This document shows, in pieces, positions 44,525 to 57,150 of a stretch of DNA of 64,000 nucleotides (its first letter is position 1; the number at the start of each line of letters is the position of its first letter). The notes beneath the pieces were generated by a model that ran no database searches, had not been told where the DNA came from, and saw only the letters and a list, made by a program, of their open reading frames with translations. Source of the stretch: Pratylenchus scribneri (taxonomy: Eukaryota > Nematoda > Chromadorea > Rhabditida > Pratylenchidae); assembly GCA_030063045.1 (NCBI GenBank), contig JAQSEB010000004.1, positions 3,596,001-3,660,000 on the forward strand. Reading direction: 5' to 3'. The translations under genes were made by a program, and so were the position numbers.

Positions 44525-47500
44525 TGAATTTGGCAATAAATGGGATGGATAATTGAATGAATTAAAATGGATTTCATAAAATAATAAATATATTTTTAAT
44601 TGAAATATTTTATCCATTTGCGAATTCCACCCCTTTATGGTTTGCTAATGTTCTCAACCCCGAATTTTACCCAAAATCCACTACCAAATATTCCGTATTC
44701 AGCAGCTTTTTTGCTCATCCATCCATTCCACTTTGGGTTTCATCTTCTTCCCATTCTCCCCCTCCTTTTCGGCTGCCCATTTTTTGGCTATTCGTATTGA
44801 TGGGCAGCCGAAGGCACTTTCCCCCTTCCCCAAATGGTCCTTCGCCTTTTGCCGAATTTGGCCAATGTTTTCGCCTCTTTTTGCCGCTCTTCATTTTGAC
44901 TGACTGGCTCATGGCCAATGTGAATTCATCCAACCCCCCCCCCCCATCCATGTTTTGTGTCCAAATGAACTAAAACTATGAGTGGAGGAATGGATGGATT
45001 GGTGGATTATGGATGAATGGCATGCCAAAATAATATTTATTATTTTGTGCCATTCACATTCAAAATATAATAAATGGAATTTGTCATTTTTATATGGGAA
45101 CTCTTCAATATGGGCATATTTTCAATCCGCAAAAATGAAGAATAGCCCAAAAAGCATTCTCTTGAGGGAAATTATGCATTTTTTGGATTACCCCAATTGC
45201 CGTAATCCATCGAAAAAAAAAACATTCATCGAAAAAGTCGATGAGTTTGCCAATGGCCATAAAAAATTAAATTTTTGCAAATTTCAAACGAGGAAAGCAG
45301 CAATAGAGAGATGAATTCTTTGATGAATTAAAATAAAAAGAATGAATCATTTTTAAAATAGAATTAATCTTTCTTTTTTTGGAAAATAAACAAATTCAAT
45401 GTTCCAAATAAATAAAAAAATAAGGGATTCTGCAGTCAATTTCACAACCAATTCCCGGTCCATGTCCATCCTCCATTTCCAATTTTCATCCCATTCATTC
45501 CATTCTCGCATTCCCCCAATCCCAATATTCATCCATCCAGCCGGCCACTTATTTTTATTTTTATTCCCCCAATTCCAATTCCATTCCCCTCCTTCATTCA
45601 GTCCACTCCATCCATTTTCATCCATTTCCCCCACCACTTGTTCCTCACTAAATGTCCCCTTTTTTGGTCTTCAATTTCCCAATTTCCTGAAATAAATTTA
45701 TTTTTGTTTTAAGTGAATTTTCCCTTTTTTGGATAGTTCTTTGGTCTACAAATTTGGAAATTGCAAAAAATTGAACCTAATTATAGGCCTCTTACTAAAG
45801 TTCATTCATTACAATGATCATTTTCCTTGCTGGATTTAATGCCAAAAATGGGGAAGGAAGAATTGGATGGGCCAAATGCCAAACATCCGGCACCCTCTCT
45901 AATATTTTTGGCTTTTCCTCCCATTTTGGCCTTTTTCACTTCAAAATGTACCACCCTCAAATGTCCCCAGGGATTGTTATTTTTATTGTTGCCGGCCATT
46001 CCCCCCTCTTTTGGTTGGCTAATAGCCTTATGTTTTTGCTTGTCAAATGGGGAATGAATGAATATGTCCATAAGCAAAAAATGACAAAAAACTGCCATTT
46101 GGCTGCAATTTTTACTTTTTTGTGTCCATTTTCCCTCAAAATTGCCGGAATAAAGTGAGGCAAATGAGGACTACAAATTTTACATGCCGTGGCCAATGAG
46201 ACATATTTTAGGGCCAAGGAAAAGTCCATCAAGCTTGAATGGGCTCATCCACTTCTTTAAACCATTTTGAAAAGGGAACAGCTGTTTCCATTCCCCTTTC
46301 CTTCCTTTCATTCAATCCTTCTCCCTTTCTTCCTTTCCGTTCTTTTTCCCCTCAAAATTGTCCAAAATGCAACCGCCTGGCACTTTGGCCAACAAAAAGG
46401 TGCCAGTTGCATCCATCCCCCCTTCCTCCCCAAATCCACTTCAATCGAGTGGTTTTGATGACCAAAAGTTGAATTCAGCCAAAAGGACTAAATCCCAGTG
46501 CCAATTGTTCATTTTCGACTCCCACAATTTCCGCCAAATCCTCACCTAACAAAATGCTCCATAAAATGCATCGATTTGCTAATCAATCAATGATTTGTGC
46601 TCCTTCTTTAAAATTAATTTCAATTCTTCCAATTTTAAATTGTACTTTTTCAATTCACCTCATTTATTCCTCTACCTTCGTCCCATTTTTGTAGGATCGC
46701 CGCTGGAAATATTTCCCAACAAAAACATTTCCTCCAACTGTGTTTGTTTTGGTTGACAAAAACAACCAAAAATATATTTTGGAAAAATGTTAAATTTTTA
46801 AAGGAAACTATTATAGAAATGCAAAGAGGCAAAAGAGACAAGAAAGCACAAATTGATGTTTTCCCAAAATTGGGGCGAATATTTCAATGTCAATTCTCTT
46901 CCTTTTTAACAATGGACAGGAAATGAGCAAAAAAAGGAAAGAAAATTACTTTCCTTTTAAGAAAATTCCCATTTTAGAAAATCAAAAGAATTGACACTAA
47001 AAATGCATTGACAATTTTTGAATTTTTCTCAAATTTGCAAAAACAAAATTTGATATGGACCAGAAGAAAGAAATTGTGTAAAATTTGGCACCAAATTTTG
47101 GCCATTGGAAAATTATCTGAAAATATTAAATATCATCAACTTTTTGTTATTCTCTTCTTTCATTTCAGAGGCTCATTTTTCATCCATAATTCCTCATTCC
47201 CCCCTTCAATTGGTTTGCCAAACAAATAATAATAAAGCAAAAAATACCACTTTCTTCTCCGTGCACAAACACAAACATTCACACCTAACACATTCCCTCC
47301 TTGGATTGAATGAATGCATGGATTAGAAAGAGAACAGAATGGATTAATGCAAATGCAACACAATTTCTCTCCATTCCAATATTCTGTTGATTTGGCCATT
47401 CATTTTTTTTGGATTTTTTTCACCTGTCTAGGCTTTTTTTATCCGCCCACTCAAAAATCCCCCTCCCTCTTGAACATTGTCAAAAATCATAAATTTGGCT

Positions 47501-48050
47501 GTTTGAGCATCGAATGTTTCTTCCCCCCTCCCCCTCCAAAAGACAACTTTTGCCGTCATGTGAAAAATATGGCCAAATGGTTTTGGCCAGAAGGCCCTCC
47601 GGCCAAATCCAATCTTTTCTTCCCTTATTTTCCCCTTTCAAATAAATCGATTTGCCGAATCAACAAATAATTTCTATTATTTTATTTTATTTAGCTAATC
47701 CATTTAATAATAAAATGACCGCAGTTTGGAGCAAATTTACAAATCAATTAAGTGAGAATAACATTAACAAACATCATTCCATCCATATATTATATATTTT
47801 CTTCTCCTCCTCATCATCCCTTTTGATCGCGTGTTCCTTGTCAATTTGACTTTTTTCATTTTATACTTTCCTTGAAAACATCTCTGAATGAAGGCATCTT
47901 TTCCAGACAACAACCTCGAGGAGACAAAATGAATGGAATGTATTGGGGGAATAGGTGGCATAAGCAGTTGTTCCTCGTTTTCAAATCAATTTATGATGTT
48001 TTTAACAAAAGTATCATTTTCCCCAATTTCATGTTAATTTTGCATACAAA
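44525..48050. other. gene-poor 3.5-kb gap
   Basis: Low-complexity AT-rich DNA with pyrimidine-rich stretches and a poly-C run near 44935-44945. Many 60-110-codon frames occur on both strands, often overlapping, none with a recognised domain or convincing splice sites. One plus-strand start at 46369 (MQPPGTLANKKVPVASIPPS) has protein-like composition and could be an upstream exon of the RhoGEF gene, but I cannot link it. Confidence 0.45.
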
Positions 48051-51000
48051 ATGTCCACAACTGCATCCCCAGCTCCATTGCTCCAAAATAATGGCCATTC
48101 GCCTCCTCCACATTCCCAACAATTGAATAATAATCCAACTTCCCCAACCAAAATGGCCATTTTCATGTGCGGAAATAGCGGAGGATTATTGAATCAAGTG
48201 AGGGAATAATTAACATAAAATTATTATTATTTATTTATAGAAAATTGATGAGCCCGAAGATAATTTAATAATTCACCCGCATCGGGAACAAATGCATCGA
48301 AGGGACGCAATTGTGCCTGAAGAACAGCCATCAGAATCGTAAATAAATAAATAAAAGAATTCAATTAGTTATTTATGCCTTTTAGTGACCGTGAAAATGG
48401 TGGCGATTTTGGGGCAGATTGCAATTTAATAATTGTTCCACATTTGCAAGTCACCGCCGACAATGAATCACCACATTTATATAATCGGGCCATTTCGGCT
48501 GGTGGAGGATTGTTGGCAGGTGGAAATGGGAAAAATGGAAGACATAAATTATTTTTTAAAGATTTGCAAAGGGCCACATTGGCCACCCATCATTTTTATG
48601 CAGAGAATAATGGGAATGAATGCCAATCGAAGGCACGATCCCCGTGGATATTGCGAAGATTGGTTCGACAATTATTATAATATTTTTGCCATATTTCCCC
48701 ACAATTTTTCTCATTTTTATTTCTAAAAAAATTGGAATCGATGACCAACTGTGCAAATCCCTCTTTACTTTTTTTTTCATCATCTCATTTTTCCAATTTC
48801 CGTGGCAACCTTTCCTTCCCAATTTGCCTCTGGACTCTGGATATCGAAAAATGGGATGGTGGAGGGGTGGCACAAAGTTGGGCATATCCATTAATTTGGA
48901 CTTTGGAGAATGGTTGAGAAGGAAAAAAAGGAAAATGGTTCGAAATTGGCATAAAATTTCAATTTGAGCCAATAAAAGGCGGGGGAGGATAACATAAAAT
49001 TGAGGGGAAATTGGGCGAAGATATTCGAATGGAATGGATAAAGGCAATTTAAATTTCCAATTTATTCCCATTCATTCAAATTTAAATTCTCAAATCCATT
49101 CCCCAATATTTATAGTACGAATGGTCAAATCGGGCAAAATCGCGTGAAATGTTGAAACACGTTCATGCCGCATTGGACAGCACAACAAATGGAACAAGTT
49201 CGGCGACGGAGGGAGCCGGTGATGAGGATGAACATTACGAAAAATTATTGGTGAATTAGAGGCCAAAAATGAAATAAAAATAATTCAATAAAAGAATGTC
49301 CAATGGGAGGAAATGTTTTTGCCATTAAATGGGCAAACAAAGGATTTGATGTTGGAAAGGGACAAAAGGAGGCTGAAAGCAGTTTGGGAATTATTCCACA
49401 GTGAATTGGTTTTCCTCATTCGACAATTACTCGTTTTACGGTAATTCAAATTAATTTTGATAGACATTGCCATTTCTCATTTAAGCAATGTTTACAAGGA
49501 GCCGTTGAAGAAATGCCAAGTTGAGGGTTGCCTCCTTGGGGTGGAACCAGAATTGCTTTTTGGCAATTTGGACCAACTTATTCGAGTAAAAATATTTATT
49601 TAAATAATATTAATTTTAAAATGTTTAGATAAGTCGCCGATTTTGCCAATCATTTTTGTCATTGTTGGAAGAAGTAAAATGCGCCGGTGCACCATTTAGG
49701 ACAACGGAAATGATCGTCCAATTATTCAAAAGATTTGCCAAAGGTCCATCCACAATTTCAGCCTACCAAGCATATTGCATAAATTATAAAGTGGATTAAT
49801 TAATATTTTTGGGTATAATTTAATTTTGAAGGCAACAATTGAATATTTGGGCACAGTCCGTCAAAAGGAGGAACGTTTTGTGGATTTTGAAAGAGTAAGA
49901 AATTCGTCATTTTACATATTTCAAATATGTTTTGATTCATTTTATTTTTGAGCTGAATTAGCGGATTATTTTAGGCCTTTTTTGTGTGGATAAAAAAATG
50001 ATGTTTACGATTCGAAATGAATTAGAAAAAAGAAACAAATATTAATCCTAATCCACAAATGGACAATGACGTATTTTATAATTTTTAAATTAAAAAGGTT
50101 TGCATGAATGATCCTCGCTGTGTTCGGCTTCAACTCGAGGATTTGTTGATTTCTCCTCTTCAACGAATTACTCGGCTTCCAATTTTATTGAGGTACGGTT
50201 ATTCAATATATTTTGAATTGAATTAATCCTTAGGGAAATTCTACGGCACACTGAACCCCAAGAAGAAAGACAATGTCTTGAGAAGGTTTTGGAACAGATG
50301 AACGAAAGTTTGAGTGCGTTTTTTGTTGAATTCAATTTAAAAATGAATAAATTAAAAGGATCCATTGATGACAGTGTCCAATGGCTGCACAATTTTGAAC
50401 GGCTCCAACAACTTCAGCATCAAATTGTGTGGCCTCCAGTCAATGAATTGGAGCCGAAAACATACATTCCCGATGTACTAATCCACTCAAACTGTTTTAT
50501 ATTTCATTTCATTTTCACAGTTTCTGAAGGGTGCTCTTTCCAGACAATTTTGCGAAAATCTTCTGGCCCATCCCCGTCGAAAATTGGTCCATGAAGGACA
50601 TTTGGAATATATTGGTTTGTACAAAATATTTATATTTAATTACGATGTATTTTAGAGAATGGCCGAACATCGGATTGTTATTGTTTCCTTTTCAATGATA
50701 TGTTTTTGATAACCAAAATGAAAAAAGTGACACTCAAATCGAAGGTGAGAATAATTCATGCCATTCATTTAAATTAGTATTGTAGAAAAATGCATCAAAT
50801 TTGAGCAAACAAGAATTTTACATTGTTCATCGTCAACCAATCCCATTGGATTCCTGCGTATTTTGCGATGCCGAATCCGATTTGGAGACTCAACAAAATG
50901 GTATTTTATTTTACCTAAATAAATGTCATTTGTATTTTGTTATACAGTTTCATTGAAGAATGCATTTGTGGTCATTCATTTGACTCGTTATTATCAAGTT

Positions 51001-51417
51001 TTGAACATTTACACAATGCAAACCGTGAATAAAAGAGAAAAGGTATTTGAAAAAGGGATAAATGCCATTAATAATGGATTCAATTTTAAGGAAATTTGGA
51101 TCGAAAAATTCCAGGAAAGCATTGAAAATTATGAATCAATCCAATTGAAGGATATGCTCCGGTAAATCAACAATTTTCAATCATCTTAATCCGTATTCAT
51201 TTATTTCAGAAGTACCCCACTTTTCTCCAGTTTGAGTTTGCGCCGTTCTTCCAGTGCCCGTTCCCACAATAGTAGCAGCGGAATTGGAAGTCCGGTTAAT
51301 GGGATCGAGAACGGAGTCAATGGTGGCCAATCCGCTCCACAGGCCATTCCAATTCCCACTACAAATTGCACCCAAAATGGCCAATTGAATACCACAAATA
51401 GACATTCTTTGAAATAA
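48051..51417 (+). CDS. RhoGEF with DH and PH domains
   Basis: Guanine-nucleotide exchange factor for Rho-family GTPases. The ATG at 48051 (MSTTASPAPLLQNNGHSPPP) leads a Ser/Pro/Asn-rich N-terminus. The DH domain spans about 49330-50330: RRLKAVWELFHSELVFLIRQ, then CLLGVEPELLFGNLDQLI, AYQAYCINYKATIEYLGTV, and the third conserved region LQLEDLLISPLQRITRLPIL with REILRHT. PH domain: FLKGALSRQFCENLL, RTSDCYCFLFNDMFLITKMK (about 50660-50730), a trp-type helix EIWIEKFQESIENY. A Ser-rich tail ends at 51417. The DH sequence resembles the PLEKHG group, but I cannot name the ortholog. One junction (about 48650 to 49110) was not resolved. Confidence 0.83.
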
Positions 51418-51746
51418 AATTCCAAAAAAATGAAATATAATTTGTATCTCGAATATCTTTATATGTGAAATTCTATATTCAACTCGATGATTCCACCCTA
51501 ATGCATTCCCCATAAAGTCATAATGAATTTACATATTCAACATTTTGTACTATAAACTGGTATTGCATAGAAATAAATTTATTAAATGTAATTTTGGTTT
51601 AAAGAATGGAAGAATTGTATTTATTCTTTTTTTAATAATATATTATGGATATAACATTTTAATTTTTAATATTCAATTAATATCGTTCATCTATCAATCA
51701 ATTATCATTCGATTCAATACAAAAAATTTACATTTTTTCTTTCAAT

Positions 51747-54032
51747 TCAATAAGTTTTGTTTTCGTCCTTCTTTCCCTTGTCATCAGCCCCTCCAATTTC
51801 GCCTCGGGCCTTTTTCCATTGTTTGTCCCCGGATCGTCGTCCTTGATTCTGTGCCTCACTTCCATCCCTTAATTGGGTTTTTGCCGTCAACATTTCCACT
51901 AATTCTGCCAGCATTTGATCCCGAAGCTGTTTTTTTCGTTCCTCTGACATAGTTTTGGCCAATCTGCCGTTCATTTTCTAAATTTATTCAATAATTCATC
52001 AGTAAATTTTCATTTTTTTACGTTAATGAAATTTCGAAGCACCGGTTCCCTGACTGCAATTTTTCTTTTTATTGCGGCCGCATGGTCAAAATGGTATCGC
52101 CAAGTCACATCCTGCATATGGTCAATGGCAAATGCGAACACATAAGCATGTTTTTTGCCCCATCCCTTAAAGCAACATAATATTAGTTCAAATTATATTC
52201 CCCAAATTCATTTCACCTTATCATACATGAGTGGAGTGTCAATGACATTCTCGCATGGATCACAATGAAGCCATCGTCCTAATTGATCCGACCAAACTTC
52301 CACCCAAACATGATCCAAATTGTCCGTCACCCAACTAAAATATATATTTTATTCATTTTCCTCCCAAATTCCACCGTGTCTGAAAGCCCATTGCTCGGCA
52401 ACAAAGTGCAAAACAATTTGCATATTCCCCACAACGACCTTTCCTTTAAATTATTCAATTAATTAGTAAATTTGTGATGAATTTGAACCCACCGTGTTTC
52501 CAATAATTTTGCTGGATTATTATATCGTGCGAAACGAATTTCCTTCCCACATTCTTCGCATTTGTACAATTCCACACGACCGGCCTCATCGTGTGCCTCT
52601 TCTTCGGTTGGTACACCAGGACCAACTAAAATTGCCAAATTTACTTAAATTCAATGATTTTCTCACTTTGTTTTCCCTCTTTTCCGCATTGTTCACATTT
52701 TGGGGCATTCACCCATTGAAAGAATTGATGGAACCATTGGAGAAGGCCCTTCGCCAATTCATAATGATTTATTTCGCCATCATGCATTGTTGCTTTTTGG
52801 CGTAATTCTTCCGCTGGGATTACAGAAAGTGCCAACATTTGGTTTAACTCATCCTCATAAACGGACATCTAATATTTACAAAAAGTGAATATACAATTTT
52901 TAAAAAATTTATATTAAAATTGAATAAATGCAGTAAAAATTAAATAGGATGATTAGAATTATGGCCTATTTATTAATTCTGAATCGGATTTTTGTGTTTT
53001 TAGTTAAATTCTAATTTTTTGTGTTTTTAGCTAATTCTGCTTTTTATGTCTTTTGCGAATTCTGATTTGGTGTTTTTAGCTAATTTTCCTACTTTTTCCA
53101 CCGAATGTACAAATTGTTCCAGCCATTGTCGTTCAGCCGGATTTGCCGCATTTTCAGCCGGCACCACCTTTGCCAATCCATTCACCACCATTCGTTCCAA
53201 TCCATTAGGATCGGCGCCTTGCAATCGGCCAATCTCATTTCGATTTAACAATGCAATAAATGTGGGCATTGCCCTGACAGAATGCAATTGGGAGGTGCCT
53301 ATATTCAAAAATGTTTTTGAAAAAATTTGTGCTTAACCCCGGCATTGATCAACATCTATTTTGAGGAAAATTGCTTTGGAATATCGATCCGATAATTGTT
53401 CAAAAAAGGGCGCAATGGCTCGGCAAGGTCCGCACCTAAGAATTTTGATGATTTTAATAATTTTAGTTAAATATAAAAAACAGATGACTTAAGCTTAGCT
53501 TATTAGATAGGTAGGTATATGTGAGGCTAATATAAAAATTTTAAAGAAATTGTGATTTTGATTTGGCTAAGTTTTAGGCCATAAAATGTTCATTTTTTAA
53601 ATAAATTTTTTTCATAGTAAATTAATTATCCTACATAAATTTCGTTTATTCTATTTTTCATATTTTTATTAATTTTATAATACTGGAAAGCGTAAAACGC
53701 TTAGAAAAATTAAAATATTAGAAAAAATTTCCAACTCATAAATTATTTCCATACTCATATCCATAAAAAAAGCATGCTAATAAAATAATTAATTGATAAA
53801 TTAATAAAAATAAAATTATCAACAATCAACAAAAAATTTAAGAGGAATTTAATTTACCTATAGATAAATTAATATTTCAAATTCCAGAATTTTTTTAAAT
53901 ATTTTAAAATATTTTATTGAATTCAAAAAATACTTACCAATCTGCAAAAAAGTCACAAATAATTAGGCGTTGGCCTGCATTCTGGATTGCCGCCTCAAAT
54001 TCCATATCACTATTTATGTGTTGAACAACCAT
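51747..54032 (-). CDS. png-1: peptide:N-glycanase with N-terminal thioredoxin domain
   Basis: Cytosolic PNGase removes N-glycans from misfolded glycoproteins in ER-associated degradation; the nematode form is fused to thioredoxin. Exon 1 (54032 on) [20 protein letters not shown]...DFFADW; an intron of about 490 bp splits the Trp codon of the WCGPCR redox motif (about 53440). Then [20 protein letters not shown] and [20 protein letters not shown]. Transglutaminase core: CEQCGKEG and CEECGKEI zinc ligands, [20 protein letters not shown] (catalytic Cys), [11 protein letters not shown] (His), [20 protein letters not shown] (Asp). It ends with a lysine-rich tail and stop at 51747-51749. No C-terminal PAW sugar-binding domain is seen, although C. 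elegans PNG-1 has one. Confidence 0.93.
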
Positions 54033-54654
54033 TTTATTTATTCTAATTAAATTTAATTATTTTAATAATGATTAAAAATTAATATTGATAAAAAGAAAAA
54101 TGAAATAATTTTTGCATTCCAAAAGCGTAAATATTAAATAATCTATTTTTTTAATAAAATATTTATTTTCATAAATAATAAAATTTAAAAAATTATCACA
54201 CAAATTATAAGTTGGGAATTGGAACCGTCAAAATATAATTAGGCTTTGAATTGATAATTTTGTTATAGAGTAAAGGGGAATAAAAGCAGGGAAAATGGAC
54301 GGAATGAATATGTAAATTAAATATTGAATGAATGAACAAACAATGTGGACAAAATAAAAAATGAGACAAAGGAGAAAAATAAACTGCAAATTTAAATTAC
54401 ATTCACAAATTGATTGGATATGCTTTTCATTTCATCAGCAGAGGGAAAGGAAATAATCTAGTAAATTCTGAATTAATTAGACTATTTTTATCGAATTGTT
54501 ATTATTTTATCACTTTTAATTGAGTTTAACATGCTTATAATAAGGCGAAAAGAAGAGGTGGAATTGAGGATTGAAATGGAAAATATAAACAAATTGGAAG
54601 GCAATTTAGGACTATTTTTGTAAATATTAATTTTCCTAATTCCTCATCCTCAAT

Positions 54655-56291
54655 TTATGTTCGAATTTGATAATCGCCATTTTGGGTGACATATCGGACC
54701 CAAGGTAATGCCTGATAGCCGCTTTTCTCGATGATTTTCAAATAACGAACCTTTGGAACGAAATAAATATTTTTAATACCCAAAAATATTTACTTGCAAT
54801 CCGGAAGTAGTGAAATAGGGAATTTCGAATTTAACGTTTATTGGCACTTTTGCCTCGGCATCGTCTCCTTCAACCGAAGGCAAACTGAAATGGGCTCGCA
54901 TCAAAAATTCACGACCTCCTAAAAAATCGCGGAATTTTAAATTTAAAATATTCCAATTTGCCTGGAAAACTTCGAATTGTCCAAATGAAAGCGCCAACCT
55001 CGGGCGCATATCTGGCTGAACCAACAACGCTCTTAAATTTTGGCGAGTCCGCATCACTTTGGACTGGGACATGAATTTCCACATGATTTGCGATGGATTG
55101 CCTTTTGAATTGTGATTTGGCCTAAATTGAAGTGTAAAATGAGGATCAGAAATATTTGAATTACTTTGACAATGTATTCAATCCGAGAATGGGCATATTT
55201 TTCCATGGAAACTTCCACCCAAATTAGCGGTTTTATTGAGGATGCCGAAAGTCGATAATTCATCAATTCAAATTCCCCATCCGGTGGAATGAAGCTAATT
55301 GTGCGTTCACTTTCGAATCGAGAAAGACGAACACATTGGTGGAATTTTACATCCTCCAATTCGACTGCCTTCCCGCGACTTCCTTTTTAAATATTTCCAT
55401 TTTTGTGGTTTAATGAGGGAAAAACAAACTTCCAACGGTTTGAAAGAGCACTTTATCGTTGAGTCCAAGTCGAAGTTCGGGCATTCCCGAAAGGATTACA
55501 CGCATTCGAATTGAGCCGACAATTTCGCTGCGCAAAACTGTTCCATTTGCATTTGCCTCAAAAATTGAGGAATTAAATTCCAAATGAATTAAATTACCAA
55601 CAAATTGACCGATTCAATCACATCCAAAAATACTTCATTTTTTCGATATTTTATGCCTTCTGAACGCCAAGAGACGGCATTGGTCACGGCCATTGGGGGC
55701 CGTGGAGCAATTTCCAATTGATGTGTTTCTTGGGTGATATATTCTTGCAGAATGCGCGGTTCCGTTGTCTGCGGATAACTTTACAAAAAGTACGAATTCA
55801 TTTCCCAAGTTTTGTTCAAATTTATACCCAAAATCGAGCATTTCATCAAGCAATTCATAAATGACCACAAAATTGTCACGAACCGATTCCTCCTCCAAAT
55901 CTTTGAAATAGCAAATGAAAGTTTCCACACATTTGTAGAGGAATGAGAGGATCATGGCCACATTCGGGTTCTTCTTGGCGAGGGCAACCACTCCAATTCA
56001 ATTCAATTAAATATTTATTAAATTAATTCTACTCACAATAAATATTCATATGTTTAATATAAATATAGCATAATTCGCCATTTTGCAAAATTGGTGATGT
56101 CCGGCCCTCATCCTCTTGTTCCATTAATAATGGCATAAATTTTTCGATGCAGCCAACATCAATGTCGCCCCGATAATTTCGAGACATTATCACCTTTTTT
56201 GGGGTTTTCAATCAATTCCGAAATAATTTTCCCCAAAAATTTGGCTTACATTGCCCTTTTGATCGAGAATAAAAATTGCAGAACAAGACAT
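54655..56291 (-). CDS. AP1M: AP-1 clathrin adaptor medium (mu) subunit
   Basis: Mu subunit of the AP-1 complex, which selects cargo with tyrosine-based signals at the trans-Golgi and endosomes. [14 protein letters not shown] (start 56291), [170 protein letters not shown], ending [16 protein letters not shown] at 54655. Similarity to the mu1 chain is high throughout, at full length. In C. elegans the candidates are unc-101 and apm-1; I cannot choose. The intron 54961-54919 has a GC donor, and its position inside SFPG|GREF is fixed by conservation. Confidence 0.95.
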
Positions 56292-57110
56292 TTTTTTGTG
56301 GTATTTTTAGAAGGCACTTTGGGAAATATTAATTTAAAATTATCACAATTCTTGAACCAAAAAAAATGAAAATTAATTGGCAAAATCGGCGGGTTATTTG
56401 ATATCTAAATATACTAATCCGCAATAAATGCAACTTTGAAATTTTTTCCATTGGCGTTTTGTTTTTTTTAAATTTTGGATTTTTTGTCCATAATTTAAAT
56501 GATGTAGTGAAGGAATAAAGAAAAATAGTTTATAGACAAGAAGTATAAAGAAATAAAGAAAAGGAAATATTTTTATGATAGAAATAAACATTTTGAAAAT
56601 TATATTGGTAAAATAAATGAGAAGATTTTTAATTATTAATGGAATAGAAGTAGAGAAATATTAAAAAAATCATATGAATTTATGCGATTTGTTGTGAATA
56701 ATTGTAAAACACTATGAAATTATGATGATATTTTCAGTAAAATATCAAATCAGAAAGCATAAAGTGTAAAGAAATAAAAGAAATTGAGAAAAATATTTCA
56801 GTAAATTAAATGAGAAAATGGGAGAAATTGATGTAATGTAAAAATGAATGATTAAGATTATGAAAATAAAATGATAGGAAAATTCCGTAAATTGAGTCAA
56901 TGAATATTTTTCAATATGATAGCTTTCGAAATTCGGGTCATTATGAATGAATTTCAGTTCAATTAAAAAATTTAAGTAAGATAAGAAGAAGACATTAAGA
57001 GAGGTTTCTCTTCATAAGACCCAATTAATTCTAAAAAATTCCACAAACCATATCATAAGAAAATTGGTTATATTTTTCAATTTCAATGAAGCCGTTGTTT
57101 TTAATTTGCA
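56292..57110. other. intergenic between AP-1 mu and cdk-11
   Basis: Divergent spacer of about 0.8 kb, extremely A/T-rich. No conserved peptide or RNA gene was found. Confidence 0.5.
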
Positions 57111-57150
57111 GAAAATTCATCCACCAACACCTGAACCTGAGAAGGAAGCT

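Noticed and set aside
45353..46158. Overlapping frames of 75-115 codons on both strands
   Set aside because: Repetitive Trp/Asn/Gly or Phe/His composition on opposite strands of the same pyrimidine-rich DNA; no protein family.
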